Position numbers and translations under genes: made by a program. The notes under the pieces were generated by a model. The model did no database searches. It saw nothing but the letters and a program-made list of their open reading frames with translations, and was not told where the DNA came from. A stretch of 6,227 nt of DNA, from positions 12,103 to 18,329 of the forward strand of contig JAJQHG010000124.1 in NCBI GenBank assembly GCA_021199865.1, written 5' to 3'. The stretch is from Methanosphaera sp. (GTDB lineage Archaea > Methanobacteriota > Methanobacteria > Methanobacteriales > Methanobacteriaceae). This document shows, in pieces, positions 1-5,568 of the stretch. Each line of letters opens with the position of its first letter. Position 1 is the stretch's first letter.

Positions 1-15
1 GGTTAAGTAAAGGCA

Positions 16-936
16 TTAGATGAAGTCTAGCCATCCATACTTATCTTCAACTTTATTATTTATAACATCAAAGAGGTTATCCTGGATATTCTTTGTTATT
101 GGTCCACGTTTTCCTTTACCAATCTTTATTTTATCTATAGATCTTATTGGTGAGAGTTCTGCTGCAGAACCTGTTAGGAATACTTCATCAGCAGTGTATA
201 GACGTTCTCTAGGAATACGTTCTACGTGTACTTTGTATCCTAAATCTTTTGCTATAGTCATTACTGTATCACGTGTAATACCTTTTAGTACTGATGAACC
301 AAGATCTGGTGTGTATATTTCTCCATCTTCTATGAAGAATAGGTTTTCACCTGTACCTTCTCCTACATCACCATTATAGTTAAGTAGGATACTTTCCTTA
401 TATCCATTTTTTACTGCTTCCATCTTTGCTAGCTGTGAATTCATATAATTTGATCCAGCTTTTGCTAAATTAGGCATAGTATCTGGTGCCATTTTTCTCC
501 ATGATGATGTGCATACATCTATTCCTTCTTCTAGGGCATCCTCACCTAAGTATTGTCCCCATGCCCATACTGCAATAACAGTTTCTAGTGGACAGTTTAG
601 TGGGTATACTCCTAATTCTTTGTATCCTCTAAATACTATTGGTCTAATGTAGCATGATCTTATCTTGTTGATATTTATTGTGTCTTTCACTGCTTCACAT
701 AGTTCATCAACTGTGTATGGTATATCCATTCTATAGATCTTTGCTGATTTTTCTAGTCTTTCCATATGTTCTCTTAATCTAAATACTGCTGGTCCATTTT
801 CTGTGTCGTAGCATCTGAGTCCCTCAAATACATTACTACCATAGTGAACTACGTGTGATAATACATGTATTTGTGCATCTTTCCAGTCTACAAATTCACC
901 ATTGAACCATATTTTTCCTGTTTCATCAAATGCCAT
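16..936 (-). CDS. ilvE: Branched-chain-amino-acid aminotransferase (class IV, PLP-dependent)
   Basis: This enzyme catalyses the last, reversible step of valine, isoleucine and leucine synthesis, moving an amino group from glutamate to the branched-chain 2-oxo acid in the cytosol. The 306-residue protein is full length for the family. Motifs visible are HYGSNVFEGLR (31-41), a YIRP segment (97-100), LAKAGSNY with the expected PLP-binding Lys159, GEGTGENLF (192-200) with Glu193 where the family contacts the PLP ring nitrogen, LKGITRD (217-223), GSAAELSPIRSID (256-268) and the C-terminal KYGWLD. Similarity to E. coli IlvE runs end to end. The ATG start has an AAGGAAT ribosome-binding site at about 946-952. 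It reads away from the tRNA gene and ends close to the window edge, so any downstream operon partner is not visible. Substrate range within the branched-chain group is inferred from the family. Confidence 0.96.
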   Translation of the reverse strand: MAFDETGKIWFNGEFVDWKDAQIHVLSHVVHYGSNVFEGLRCYDTENGPAVFRLREHMERLEKSAKIYRMDIPYTVDELCEAVKDTININKIRSCYIRPIVFRGYKELGVYPLNCPLETVIAVWAWGQYLGEDALEEGIDVCTSSWRKMAPDTMPNLAKAGSNYMNSQLAKMEAVKNGYKESILLNYNGDVGEGTGENLFFIEDGEIYTPDLGSSVLKGITRDTVMTIAKDLGYKVHVERIPRERLYTADEVFLTGSAAELSPIRSIDKIKIGKGKRGPITKNIQDNLFDVINNKVEDKYGWLDFI

Positions 937-962
937 ATTAATTATTCCTTAATATTAGTTAG

Positions 963-990
963 ATATATATTTGTAGATCCTATTATTTAA
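963..990 (-). promoter_or_regulatory. Candidate ilvE promoter region
   Basis: Two TATA-like elements face ilvE. The minus-strand TTAAATAATA at 981-990 lies 45-54 nt upstream of the start codon, the same distance as the other predicted TATA boxes here, and would leave the ribosome-binding site in the transcript. The ATATATAT stretch at 963-973 looks stronger as a TATA box, but it would start transcription around 940, cutting off the AAGGAAT site. The first is therefore preferred. This is inference from spacing only. Confidence 0.35.
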
Positions 991-1068
991 CTTAGATTAT
1001 GATGATTTAGTATATTTCATGTTTTCTTTTCATATTTTTTTTATTTAATATGATAATATACCATAACC

Positions 1069-1076
1069 TTTATATA
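1069..1076 (+). promoter_or_regulatory. Archaeal TATA box of tRNA-Val
   Basis: TTTATATA matches the archaeal TATA-box consensus and is preceded by CCATAACC in the TFB-recognition position. It lies 51-58 nt upstream of the mature tRNA 5' end. With the usual 22-27 nt from TATA box to start site, transcription would begin near 1100 and leave a leader of roughly 25-30 nt for RNase P to remove. Confidence 0.6.
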
Positions 1077-1126
1077 CTACTTCACATAAACTAATTAATA
1101 GTGTCTTATAAGAAGACATGTTTCAT

Positions 1127-1198
1127 GGGCTGGTGGTCTAGGGGTATGATACCTCCCTTACAAGGAGGGGATCAGGAGTTCAAATCTCCTCCGGCCCA
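1127..1198 (+). tRNA. tRNA-Val (anticodon UAC)
   Basis: A full cloverleaf can be folded. The acceptor stem is GGGCTGG (1127-1133) with CCGGCCC (1191-1197), including one G-T pair, followed by discriminator A1198. The D-arm is 1136-1150, with a short three-pair stem and GG in the loop. The anticodon stem is CCTCC/GGAGG (1152-1156/1164-1168) with loop CTTACAA, placing anticodon TAC at 1159-1161, which reads valine GUA and, by wobble, other GUN codons. The variable loop has five bases. The T-arm is AGGAG/CTCCT (1174-1178/1186-1190) with loop TTCAAAT. The 3' CCA is not encoded, so the CCA-adding enzyme must supply it. No intron is present. It stands alone, without neighbouring tRNA genes. Confidence 0.96.
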
Positions 1199-1217
1199 TT
1201 ATTTAATTAAAGTACTA

Positions 1218-1230
1218 TTTTTGAAATTTT
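1218..1230 (+). terminator. Oligo-T terminator candidate after tRNA-Val
   Basis: A TTTTT run at 1218-1222 and a TTTT run at 1227-1230 lie 20-32 nt past the tRNA 3' end in otherwise A/T-mixed DNA. Archaeal RNA polymerase terminates at short T-runs without needing a hairpin. The assignment rests on position and composition alone. Confidence 0.4.
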
Positions 1231-1309
1231 ATTATTAATTAATTATTTACTGTAAATTACTATTTTTATTCAATTCTTGGTTATAATTATTTTTCTATAA
1301 ACAAAAAAG

Positions 1310-1329
1310 TTATAACTTATAAGTTATAA
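1310..1329. repeat. 20-bp perfect palindrome made of three TTATAA heptamers
   Basis: The sequence TTATAACTTATAAGTTATAA equals its own reverse complement over all 20 bases. It can also be read as TTATAA units starting at 1310, 1317 and 1324, so the units repeat every 7 bp. It sits in the 259-bp gap between the tRNA gene and the 3' end of the Mrr-like gene, where both flanking genes point inward. A weaker outer inverted repeat, AAAAGTTAT at 1305-1313 and ATAACTTTT at 1347-1355, overlaps it. It could be a protein-binding site, part of a bidirectional terminator, or chance in AT-rich DNA. Nothing else gene-like is visible in the gap. Confidence 0.6.
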
Positions 1330-1422
1330 GTAATAAATTAGAACTAATAACTTTTATTATCACACATTACTACAATAAACTATAATTAATATAAAAATAC
1401 ACATATAAAAGAAGTATTTAGT

Positions 1423-1454
1423 AAAAAAAAGATTTAGAGTAGGAGAAAACTCTA
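1423..1454 (-). terminator. Terminator of the Mrr-like gene
   Basis: Read on the minus strand just after the stop codon, a six-pair stem (TAGAGT 1435-1440 with ACTCTA 1449-1454, eight-base loop) is followed four bases later by eight T residues (A8 at 1423-1430 on the plus strand). The T-run alone would suffice for archaeal intrinsic termination. The hairpin is modest. Confidence 0.6.
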
Positions 1455-1457
1455 TAA

Positions 1458-2333
1458 TTAGATTGATGCTGTTGCAATAGATAATATTATAGCTATAAAG
1501 AATAATATTGCTCCTTCAAATAGAACATCAGATAAATTATCTTCAACAATAAATAATCCACCAAATACAACAATAGCACTAGTAACAATCTTACCAATAC
1601 CAGTGTATGGACCAGTAGTCATCATATTAAGAGCATATGAAATAACAAATGCTATAATTAGTAATAGTAACATGTATATAATCATATGATTTTCAAAGAA
1701 AGATACAATACCATCAGTATTAAATGATACACTACGTTTTATAGGACTATGCTGACTACTAAGACTGTTAGTTCTGTTACTAGATCCATTTGATCTTCTA
1801 AGACTAAACCTACTACCAGAATTAGATCTAGACCTACTATTATTACCACTTGATAATCTGTTATGTGAATTATTTCTTACTGGCTCTAATCTAGCAGGTT
1901 GATAGTTTGGTGAGTTATAATACTCAAAGTCATCATCATCATTAACATCTACTTGTGGCTCAGTAACAATAGTACGTTTATCAGCATAATTCTTTGCAAT
2001 CTTAATTAATCCCTTTCTATCAACTAATTTAATGTTACGTTTCTGTGCATATACTGCTGCTCCATGAGTAAAACTACTAGTAGTGAATATAATGATTTTT
2101 GATGCATTAGTAACTCTTGCAACTACTTCCATATCCTTTAAAACATCAAGACCTATCTTCCAAGGCTCTTCATAGTTTTTACAGTTAACCACTACTCCAA
2201 CATCACCCATAGATGTCGTTAGAGTTCCATATATGTCAACAACATGATTAGAAACTCTATAATATTTTGTAATTTCAAATCCACTATCTTCCATTATAGT
2301 AGCAATGAAATTCACTAATCGTTCTTTTTCCAA
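1458..2333 (-). CDS. Membrane-anchored Mrr-like (PD-(D/E)XK-type) protein
   Basis: The 291-residue protein has three parts. Residues 1-115 resemble an Mrr-type restriction-endonuclease fold: a helix, then VVDIYG with candidate catalytic Asp33, strand GVVVNCKNY (46-54) with Lys52, and a segment ending IIIFTTSSFTHGAAVYAQKR (80-99), close to the family's signature of a strand plus 'A..yA....I.l'. The usual Gln or Glu two residues before the lysine is Asn50, so cleavage activity is uncertain. Residues about 128-137 are acidic and 152-204 are a Ser/Asn/Arg-rich, probably disordered linker. Three hydrophobic helices follow at about 217-235, 246-263 and 268-288; the basic linker suggests the nuclease-like part faces the cytoplasm. 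The start is TTG, supported by GAGGGGG five bases upstream. It stands alone, divergent from surE. Its function is unknown; restriction, DNA repair or membrane-linked DNA handling are only possibilities. Confidence 0.75.
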   Translation of the reverse strand: MEKERLVNFIATIMEDSGFEITKYYRVSNHVVDIYGTLTTSMGDVGVVVNCKNYEEPWKIGLDVLKDMEVVARVTNASKIIIFTTSSFTHGAAVYAQKRNIKLVDRKGLIKIAKNYADKRTIVTEPQVDVNDDDDFEYYNSPNYQPARLEPVRNNSHNRLSSGNNSRSRSNSGSRFSLRRSNGSSNRTNSLSSQHSPIKRSVSFNTDGIVSFFENHMIIYMLLLLIIAFVISYALNMMTTGPYTGIGKIVTSAIVVFGGLFIVEDNLSDVLFEGAILFFIAIILSIATASI

Positions 2334-2338
2334 GTTTT

Positions 2339-2345
2339 CCCCCTC
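2339..2345 (-). promoter_or_regulatory. Ribosome-binding site that fixes the TTG start of the Mrr-like gene
   Basis: On the minus strand GAGGGGG is followed by the five bases AAAAC and then TTG. No ATG or GTG occurs at suitable spacing, and the next in-frame ATG is codon 14, which lies inside the predicted first helix and has no such site. The TTG is therefore the likely initiator. Confidence 0.65.
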
Positions 2346-2381
2346 GAATAATAGTTATAAAATTATGAACTTTATCATTGA

Positions 2382-2399
2382 TTTATAATTTATATTTCC
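2382..2399 (-). promoter_or_regulatory. Candidate promoter of the Mrr-like gene
   Basis: The minus strand reads GGAAATATAAATTATAAAT here, a TATA-like element about 50-65 nt upstream of the TTG start. Transcription would begin near 2365 with a leader of about 30 nt that includes the ribosome-binding site. The region is so AT-rich that other choices cannot be excluded. Confidence 0.35.
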
Positions 2400-2430
2400 A
2401 TATATTATAATTTAACTATCATCATATTTA

Positions 2431-2444
2431 TTATAAAATTATAT
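2431..2444 (+). promoter_or_regulatory. Candidate surE promoter
   Basis: TTATAAAATTATAT lies 45-58 nt upstream of the surE ATG, the same distance as the TATA boxes of its neighbours. No ribosome-binding site is visible between it and the start codon. An alternative element, ATTAAAAATA at about 2448-2458, would give a nearly leaderless transcript. Confidence 0.35.
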
Positions 2445-2488
2445 GAAAATTAAAAATAACATTAACTAGAATAATCATATATACTAAT

Positions 2489-3262
2489 ATGAAGATCTTA
2501 GTAACAAATGATGATGGTATAAACTCTAATGGTATAATAGCAGCAAAGGATGCAGCACAACAGCATGCTGATACAACAGTAGTAGCACCACTAACACAAC
2601 AAAGTGGAGTAGGACATAAAATAACACTAATGAAGCCCCTTAGAGCAACACCTACACAATTAATGGATAAATCAGAAGGATATATAGTAGATGGAACACC
2701 AACAGATTGTGTAATATTAGGAGTAAACTCTATAATGGATGAAAAGCCTGATTTAGTAGTATCAGGGATAAATATTGGTGAAAATCTATCAAAATCAATA
2801 ACAACATCAGGTACATTAGGAGCAACATTTGAGGCAGCATCATTTAAAATACCAGCAATAGCTGTATCACTACAAGTAATAAGAGAAGATGTTAAATTCT
2901 CAAATGGAGTGCATAATATAGACTACAATTATGCTAAGAAGATACTCTCAAAACTAATAGGTAGAGTTATAGAATATGGAATGCCTACTGGTGTTGATAT
3001 ACTAAACTTAAATATTCCAGCAAAACCTTCAGGTGAAGATATTATACAAGCACCATTTGCACATAGAATGTATACAACAGATGTTGAAAAACGTATAGAT
3101 CCATATGGACACCCATATTACTGGATTATAGGAAATATGGTTGATGATGAGAATGAAAATACTGATGTAAACACTATACGAAAACGTTGTCTTCCAACAG
3201 TAACACCCGTATCTATTGATATGTCTGTAAATACAGATATATCTAAATGGCTAGAGGAATAA
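2489..3262 (+). CDS. surE: 5'/3'-nucleotidase SurE
   Basis: SurE is a metal-dependent phosphatase that removes phosphate from nucleoside 5'- or 3'-monophosphates; some members also degrade short polyphosphate. The 257-residue length is normal. The start MKILVTNDDGI carries the metal-binding Asp8-Asp9 pair. QQSG (37-40) supplies Ser39 and GINIG (93-97) supplies Asn95, completing the usual metal site. TTSGTLGATFEA (105-116) matches the conserved SGT-GAA loop, and DPYGHPYYWIIG (204-215) matches the C-terminal DP-G--YYW motif. The ATG is the only sensible start, because the conserved N-terminal strand begins there, yet no ribosome-binding site precedes it. It is transcribed divergently from the Mrr-like gene and its stop codon lies one base from that of the converging marker 12 gene. 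Physiological substrate in this archaeon is not shown by the sequence. Confidence 0.96.
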   Translation: MKILVTNDDGINSNGIIAAKDAAQQHADTTVVAPLTQQSGVGHKITLMKPLRATPTQLMDKSEGYIVDGTPTDCVILGVNSIMDEKPDLVVSGINIGENLSKSITTSGTLGATFEAASFKIPAIAVSLQVIREDVKFSNGVHNIDYNYAKKILSKLIGRVIEYGMPTGVDILNLNIPAKPSGEDIIQAPFAHRMYTTDVEKRIDPYGHPYYWIIGNMVDDENENTDVNTIRKRCLPTVTPVSIDMSVNTDISKWLEE

Positions 3263-3263
3263 C

Positions 3264-4271
3264 TTATTTCTCAACATTAATACCCATAATATTACTATAA
3301 TTATTTGCTACATCCATAGCAATATATGCACTACCAAGAGATCCACTATGATCACTCATAACCTCTACTGGTGCAAGATTCTCTACTTCTACTTTTATTT
3401 TACCACTAATATCAATAGGTTCACTCATCACGCCACCAGAACCTGTTAATATAATAGCATCAATATTCTTATTACTTACACCATATAATCCATATATCTC
3501 CATAACAACACTCATAACTAGTGAATCAATAGCAAGAAGAGCATCCTCATCACCATTTACAGCTTTTTCTAGTATATCATCCTTCACATGGCTAACACTA
3601 CTATCTACATGTGCAATCTTGGAGATACCAGCATGTGAGAAGCATTCATTAGCACTACACTTATTTTCATCAATGTCACGTATCATTGATAAATCAATTG
3701 GGCCATGAATAAATCCCATTGCACCAATACATGCATCTATTGCACCACGAATTACTCCATTCTCTACTAGTATACACACAGTATTAGAACTAATATCTGC
3801 TATTATCATGTTATTATATCCATACTTCTTGTAGGCATAGTAGGATAAACTAACCTTCTCACTACTAGCACAGTGTGAATAACTAGCCCTGAAACGTTTA
3901 TCTAGAAATTCACATTCACGATGTAGTCCTGGTATTAATACTGCTGGTATATTCATAGACTCAATATCACTATATACACTACTTCCTCCACCAGTAACAC
4001 GTCCTGCACCATTAATTGACTTAATACCTCGATTTACTACTTTTTCAAGGGGCATGATACTACTTATATTATCACCCATAGCATAAGTCATGGCTAATAA
4101 CTCTATATCACTAATATCAACATGTTCAGTTAGTGTATTTTTGAATGATACCTTATTATTTGCTAGATCCTCACGATTTAGTTTAAAGTAGCTAACCTCA
4201 GATCTTGCAGTATCTATTATACTAAAACTTATTGCTGTTGTTCCATGATCCATACCAACATAGTATTTCAT
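3264..4271 (-). CDS. Methanogenesis marker protein 12 (UPF0285 family, ASKHA fold)
   Basis: The protein matches the family called methanogenesis marker 12, found almost only in methanogens; its biochemical role is not settled. In a 335-residue reading, VGMDHGTTAISF (5-16) is an ASKHA phosphate-1 loop (DxGTT), IADISSN (157-163) fits the phosphate-2 region, ILTGSGG (274-280) fits the adenosine-binding loop, and GSLGSAYIAMDVA (310-322) follows as a C-terminal helix start. It therefore looks like a sugar-kinase/Hsp70-fold ATP-binding protein. An upstream in-frame TTG at 4292 would add seven residues, but ATG 4271 is preferred because AGGAGAT (4278-4284) sits six bases upstream and the conserved strand begins there. 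It lies downstream of ilvC on the same strand but has its own TATA box, and it converges on surE. Confidence 0.88.
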   Translation of the reverse strand: MKYYVGMDHGTTAISFSIIDTARSEVSYFKLNREDLANNKVSFKNTLTEHVDISDIELLAMTYAMGDNISSIMPLEKVVNRGIKSINGAGRVTGGGSSVYSDIESMNIPAVLIPGLHRECEFLDKRFRASYSHCASSEKVSLSYYAYKKYGYNNMIIADISSNTVCILVENGVIRGAIDACIGAMGFIHGPIDLSMIRDIDENKCSANECFSHAGISKIAHVDSSVSHVKDDILEKAVNGDEDALLAIDSLVMSVVMEIYGLYGVSNKNIDAIILTGSGGVMSEPIDISGKIKVEVENLAPVEVMSDHSGSLGSAYIAMDVANNYSNIMGINVEK

Positions 4272-4277
4272 GATAAA

Positions 4278-4284
4278 ATCTCCT
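4278..4284 (-). promoter_or_regulatory. Ribosome-binding site deciding the marker 12 start
   Basis: AGGAGAT on the minus strand is a strong Shine-Dalgarno match placed six bases before the ATG at 4271. It lies downstream of the alternative TTG at 4292, inside the extra codons that start would add, which argues against the longer reading. Confidence 0.75.
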
Positions 4285-4320
4285 ATTAACAATTAATTAA
4301 ATAATTTATTACTAAAAATA

Positions 4321-4332
4321 GTTTATATAATA
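4321..4332 (-). promoter_or_regulatory. TATA box of the marker 12 gene
   Basis: The minus strand reads ATATTATATAAAC across this stretch, a good archaeal TATA box 50-61 nt upstream of the ATG. The predicted start site near 4298 leaves a leader of about 27 nt holding the AGGAGAT site. With the hairpin after ilvC, this suggests separate transcription from ilvC. Confidence 0.5.
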
Positions 4333-4351
4333 TGGGGGTTAAAATGTATAA

Positions 4352-4374
4352 AAGAATAGAATAAATCTATTCTT
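4352..4374 (-). terminator. Hairpin overlapping the ilvC stop codon, possible terminator
   Basis: AAGAATAGA (4352-4360) and TCTATTCTT (4366-4374) form a perfect nine-pair stem around a five-base loop. On the ilvC transcript the hairpin spans the TAG stop codon (4367-4369) and is followed by TTATACATTTT, a weak U-rich tail. It could terminate or slow transcription before the marker 12 gene, or protect the ilvC mRNA end. Pairing is seen; the role is inferred. Confidence 0.45.
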
Positions 4375-5359
4375 CTTTTTCTAGACCACAAGCTGTTCTA
4401 AGGTGTTTTCCAACAGTTTCGATCTGTTTTTCGCCCTCAAGTCTTCTTTGTGTTAATAATTTAGGGTTTGAAGTATCAGAATCTACTGCAAATTCTGTTG
4501 CGAAAGTACCATCCTGGATCTCTTTTAGGATTTCCTTCATGTTCTTCTTGGATTCCTCTGTGATTACTCTGTCACGTCTTGTTAATCCACCAAACTCTGC
4601 AGTGTTACTTACATCATGCCACATGTTTCCAAATCCTTTCTCATAGATTAAATCTACAATTAACTTCATCTCGTGACAGGTCTCAAAGTAAGCCATCTCT
4701 GGTTTATATCCTCCTTCAACGAGTGTTTCAAATCCTGCCTGGATAAGTGCTGTTAATCCACCACAGAGAACTGCTTGCTCACCAAATAGGTCAGTTTCGG
4801 TTTCTTCTCTGAATGTTGTCTCAATAACACCAGCACGAGTTAATCCTACAGCTTTTGCCATTTCTATACCAATATCAAATGCATTTCCTGTTGCATCTTG
4901 TTCTATTGCTATTAAACCAGGAGTTCCAAATCCTTCTTGGTAGGTTTGTCTTACCTTGGATCCTGGTGCTTTAGGTGCAATCATTGTAACATTTACATCA
5001 CTAGGTACTCTTATACGATTGAAATGTATATTATATCCATGGGAGAAACTAATAGTGTTTCCTGCTTCAAGGTTATCCTTTATCTGGTTTTCATAAACAT
5101 CTTTCTGGATTTCATCAGGAATTAATATGTGGATGATATCTGCTTCTTTAGCTGCATTCTCAATAGATTTAACAGTTAAACCTGCATCTTTTGCATCATT
5201 CCATGATTTACCGCCTTCTCTTAAACCCATAATAACATTTAAACCACTATCATGCATGTTTAATGCTTGGCCTTTACCTTGACTTCCATATCCGATTACT
5301 GCGATAGTTTTATCTTCTAATACATTTGTTGTTACATCATCATCATAATATATTTTCAT
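4367..5359 (-). CDS. ilvC: Ketol-acid reductoisomerase (class I, short form)
   Basis: The enzyme converts 2-acetolactate, or 2-aceto-2-hydroxybutyrate, by Mg-dependent alkyl migration and NAD(P)H reduction to the dihydroxy acid, the second step of valine, isoleucine and leucine synthesis. The 330 residues match the short class I form. The N-terminal Rossmann fold has GYGSQG (23-28), and GLREGGKSW (45-53) is a short cofactor loop whose Arg47 and Ser52 fit an NADPH-type site. FSHGYNIHF (105-113) supplies His107 and APKAPG (128-133) Lys130. The knotted C-terminal domain has DLFGEQ (Asp190, Glu194), FETCHE (Glu226, Glu230) and Ser251 in VSNTAEFGG, so all metal and substrate residues are present. 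AAGGAGT (5369-5375) precedes the ATG. Cofactor preference is inferred from the loop only. Its partner ilvE lies about 3.4 kb away. Confidence 0.97.
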   Translation of the reverse strand: MKIYYDDDVTTNVLEDKTIAVIGYGSQGKGQALNMHDSGLNVIMGLREGGKSWNDAKDAGLTVKSIENAAKEADIIHILIPDEIQKDVYENQIKDNLEAGNTISFSHGYNIHFNRIRVPSDVNVTMIAPKAPGSKVRQTYQEGFGTPGLIAIEQDATGNAFDIGIEMAKAVGLTRAGVIETTFREETETDLFGEQAVLCGGLTALIQAGFETLVEGGYKPEMAYFETCHEMKLIVDLIYEKGFGNMWHDVSNTAEFGGLTRRDRVITEESKKNMKEILKEIQDGTFATEFAVDSDTSNPKLLTQRRLEGEKQIETVGKHLRTACGLEKEE

Positions 5360-5379
5360 GTTATGAGTACTCCTTCATT

Positions 5380-5408
5380 AATAAATTTAGTAAATAATAA
5401 TAAATTTA
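5380..5408. repeat. Two AATAAATTTA repeats 19 bp apart in front of ilvC
   Basis: AATAAATTTA occurs at 5380-5389 and 5399-5408. Each copy contains the 8-bp palindrome TAAATTTA (5382-5389 and 5401-5408). If ilvC uses the TATA element at 5412-5422, one copy lies between TATA box and start site and the other at the start site, a position where a bound repressor would block transcription. Chance is a real alternative in such AT-rich DNA. Confidence 0.4.
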
Positions 5409-5411
5409 ATA

Positions 5412-5422
5412 ATATATTTTAA
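5412..5422 (-). promoter_or_regulatory. Candidate ilvC TATA box
   Basis: The minus strand reads TTAAAATATAT, 53-63 nt upstream of the ilvC ATG. Start of transcription is expected near 5387 with a leader of about 28 nt that holds the AAGGAGT site. The same 11 bases appear on the plus strand at 5444-5454 and 5512-5522. Confidence 0.45.
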
Positions 5423-5442
5423 AATACAAAAAGTTTATTATT

Positions 5443-5522
5443 ATTAAAATATATGATCTATCTAATATAAAAGACTTTTTTTAATTAATACATAGAAATA
5501 ACAATTTATGATTAAAATATAT
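5443..5522 (+). repeat. 12-bp direct repeat of a TATA-like element
   Basis: ATTAAAATATAT occurs at 5443-5454 and again at 5511-5522, 68 bp apart. An inverted copy of its last 11 bases is at 5412-5422. The right copy lies 47-58 nt upstream of the Cas4-like start and is its likely TATA box. The middle copy could be a second start point, a TFB/TBP decoy or a chance match. The whole 209-bp divergent gap holds no other gene-like feature. Confidence 0.4.
5511..5522 (+). promoter_or_regulatory. Candidate TATA box of the Cas4-like gene
   Basis: ATTAAAATATAT followed by AATTA sits 47-58 nt before the ATG at 5569, predicting a start site near 5545 and a leader of about 24 nt. Spacing agrees with the other promoters in the window. 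No strong ribosome-binding site follows; only GTAGAGAT precedes the ATG. Confidence 0.4.
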
Positions 5523-5568
5523 AATTACTAATAAAAAAGAATTAATAAAGAAAAATGTGTGTAGAGAT

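Noticed and set aside
20..379. 119-codon open frame on the plus strand inside ilvE
   Set aside because: It lies fully antisense to the conserved ilvE frame, has no recognisable motifs, and no ribosome-binding site was seen.
963..973. ATATATAT as the main ilvE TATA box
   Set aside because: It would start transcription downstream of the ribosome-binding site; a more distant element fits better, although leaderless initiation cannot be ruled out.
1199..1457. Small gene or attachment site after tRNA-Val
   Set aside because: No convincing reading frame with a ribosome-binding site is visible, and no repeat of the tRNA 3' end was found elsewhere in the window, so integration at this tRNA is unsupported.
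4272..4292. Longer marker 12 start at TTG 4292
   Set aside because: The strong AGGAGAT site lies inside this extension at the right distance for ATG 4271, and the conserved domain starts there.
4937..5125. 62-codon open frame on the plus strand inside ilvC
   Set aside because: It is antisense to the catalytic core of ilvC and its composition looks like a shadow translation.
5360..5568. CRISPR array or leader next to the Cas4-like gene
   Set aside because: The repeats here are 10-12 bp AT-rich elements without regular spacer units, and fit promoter elements better.
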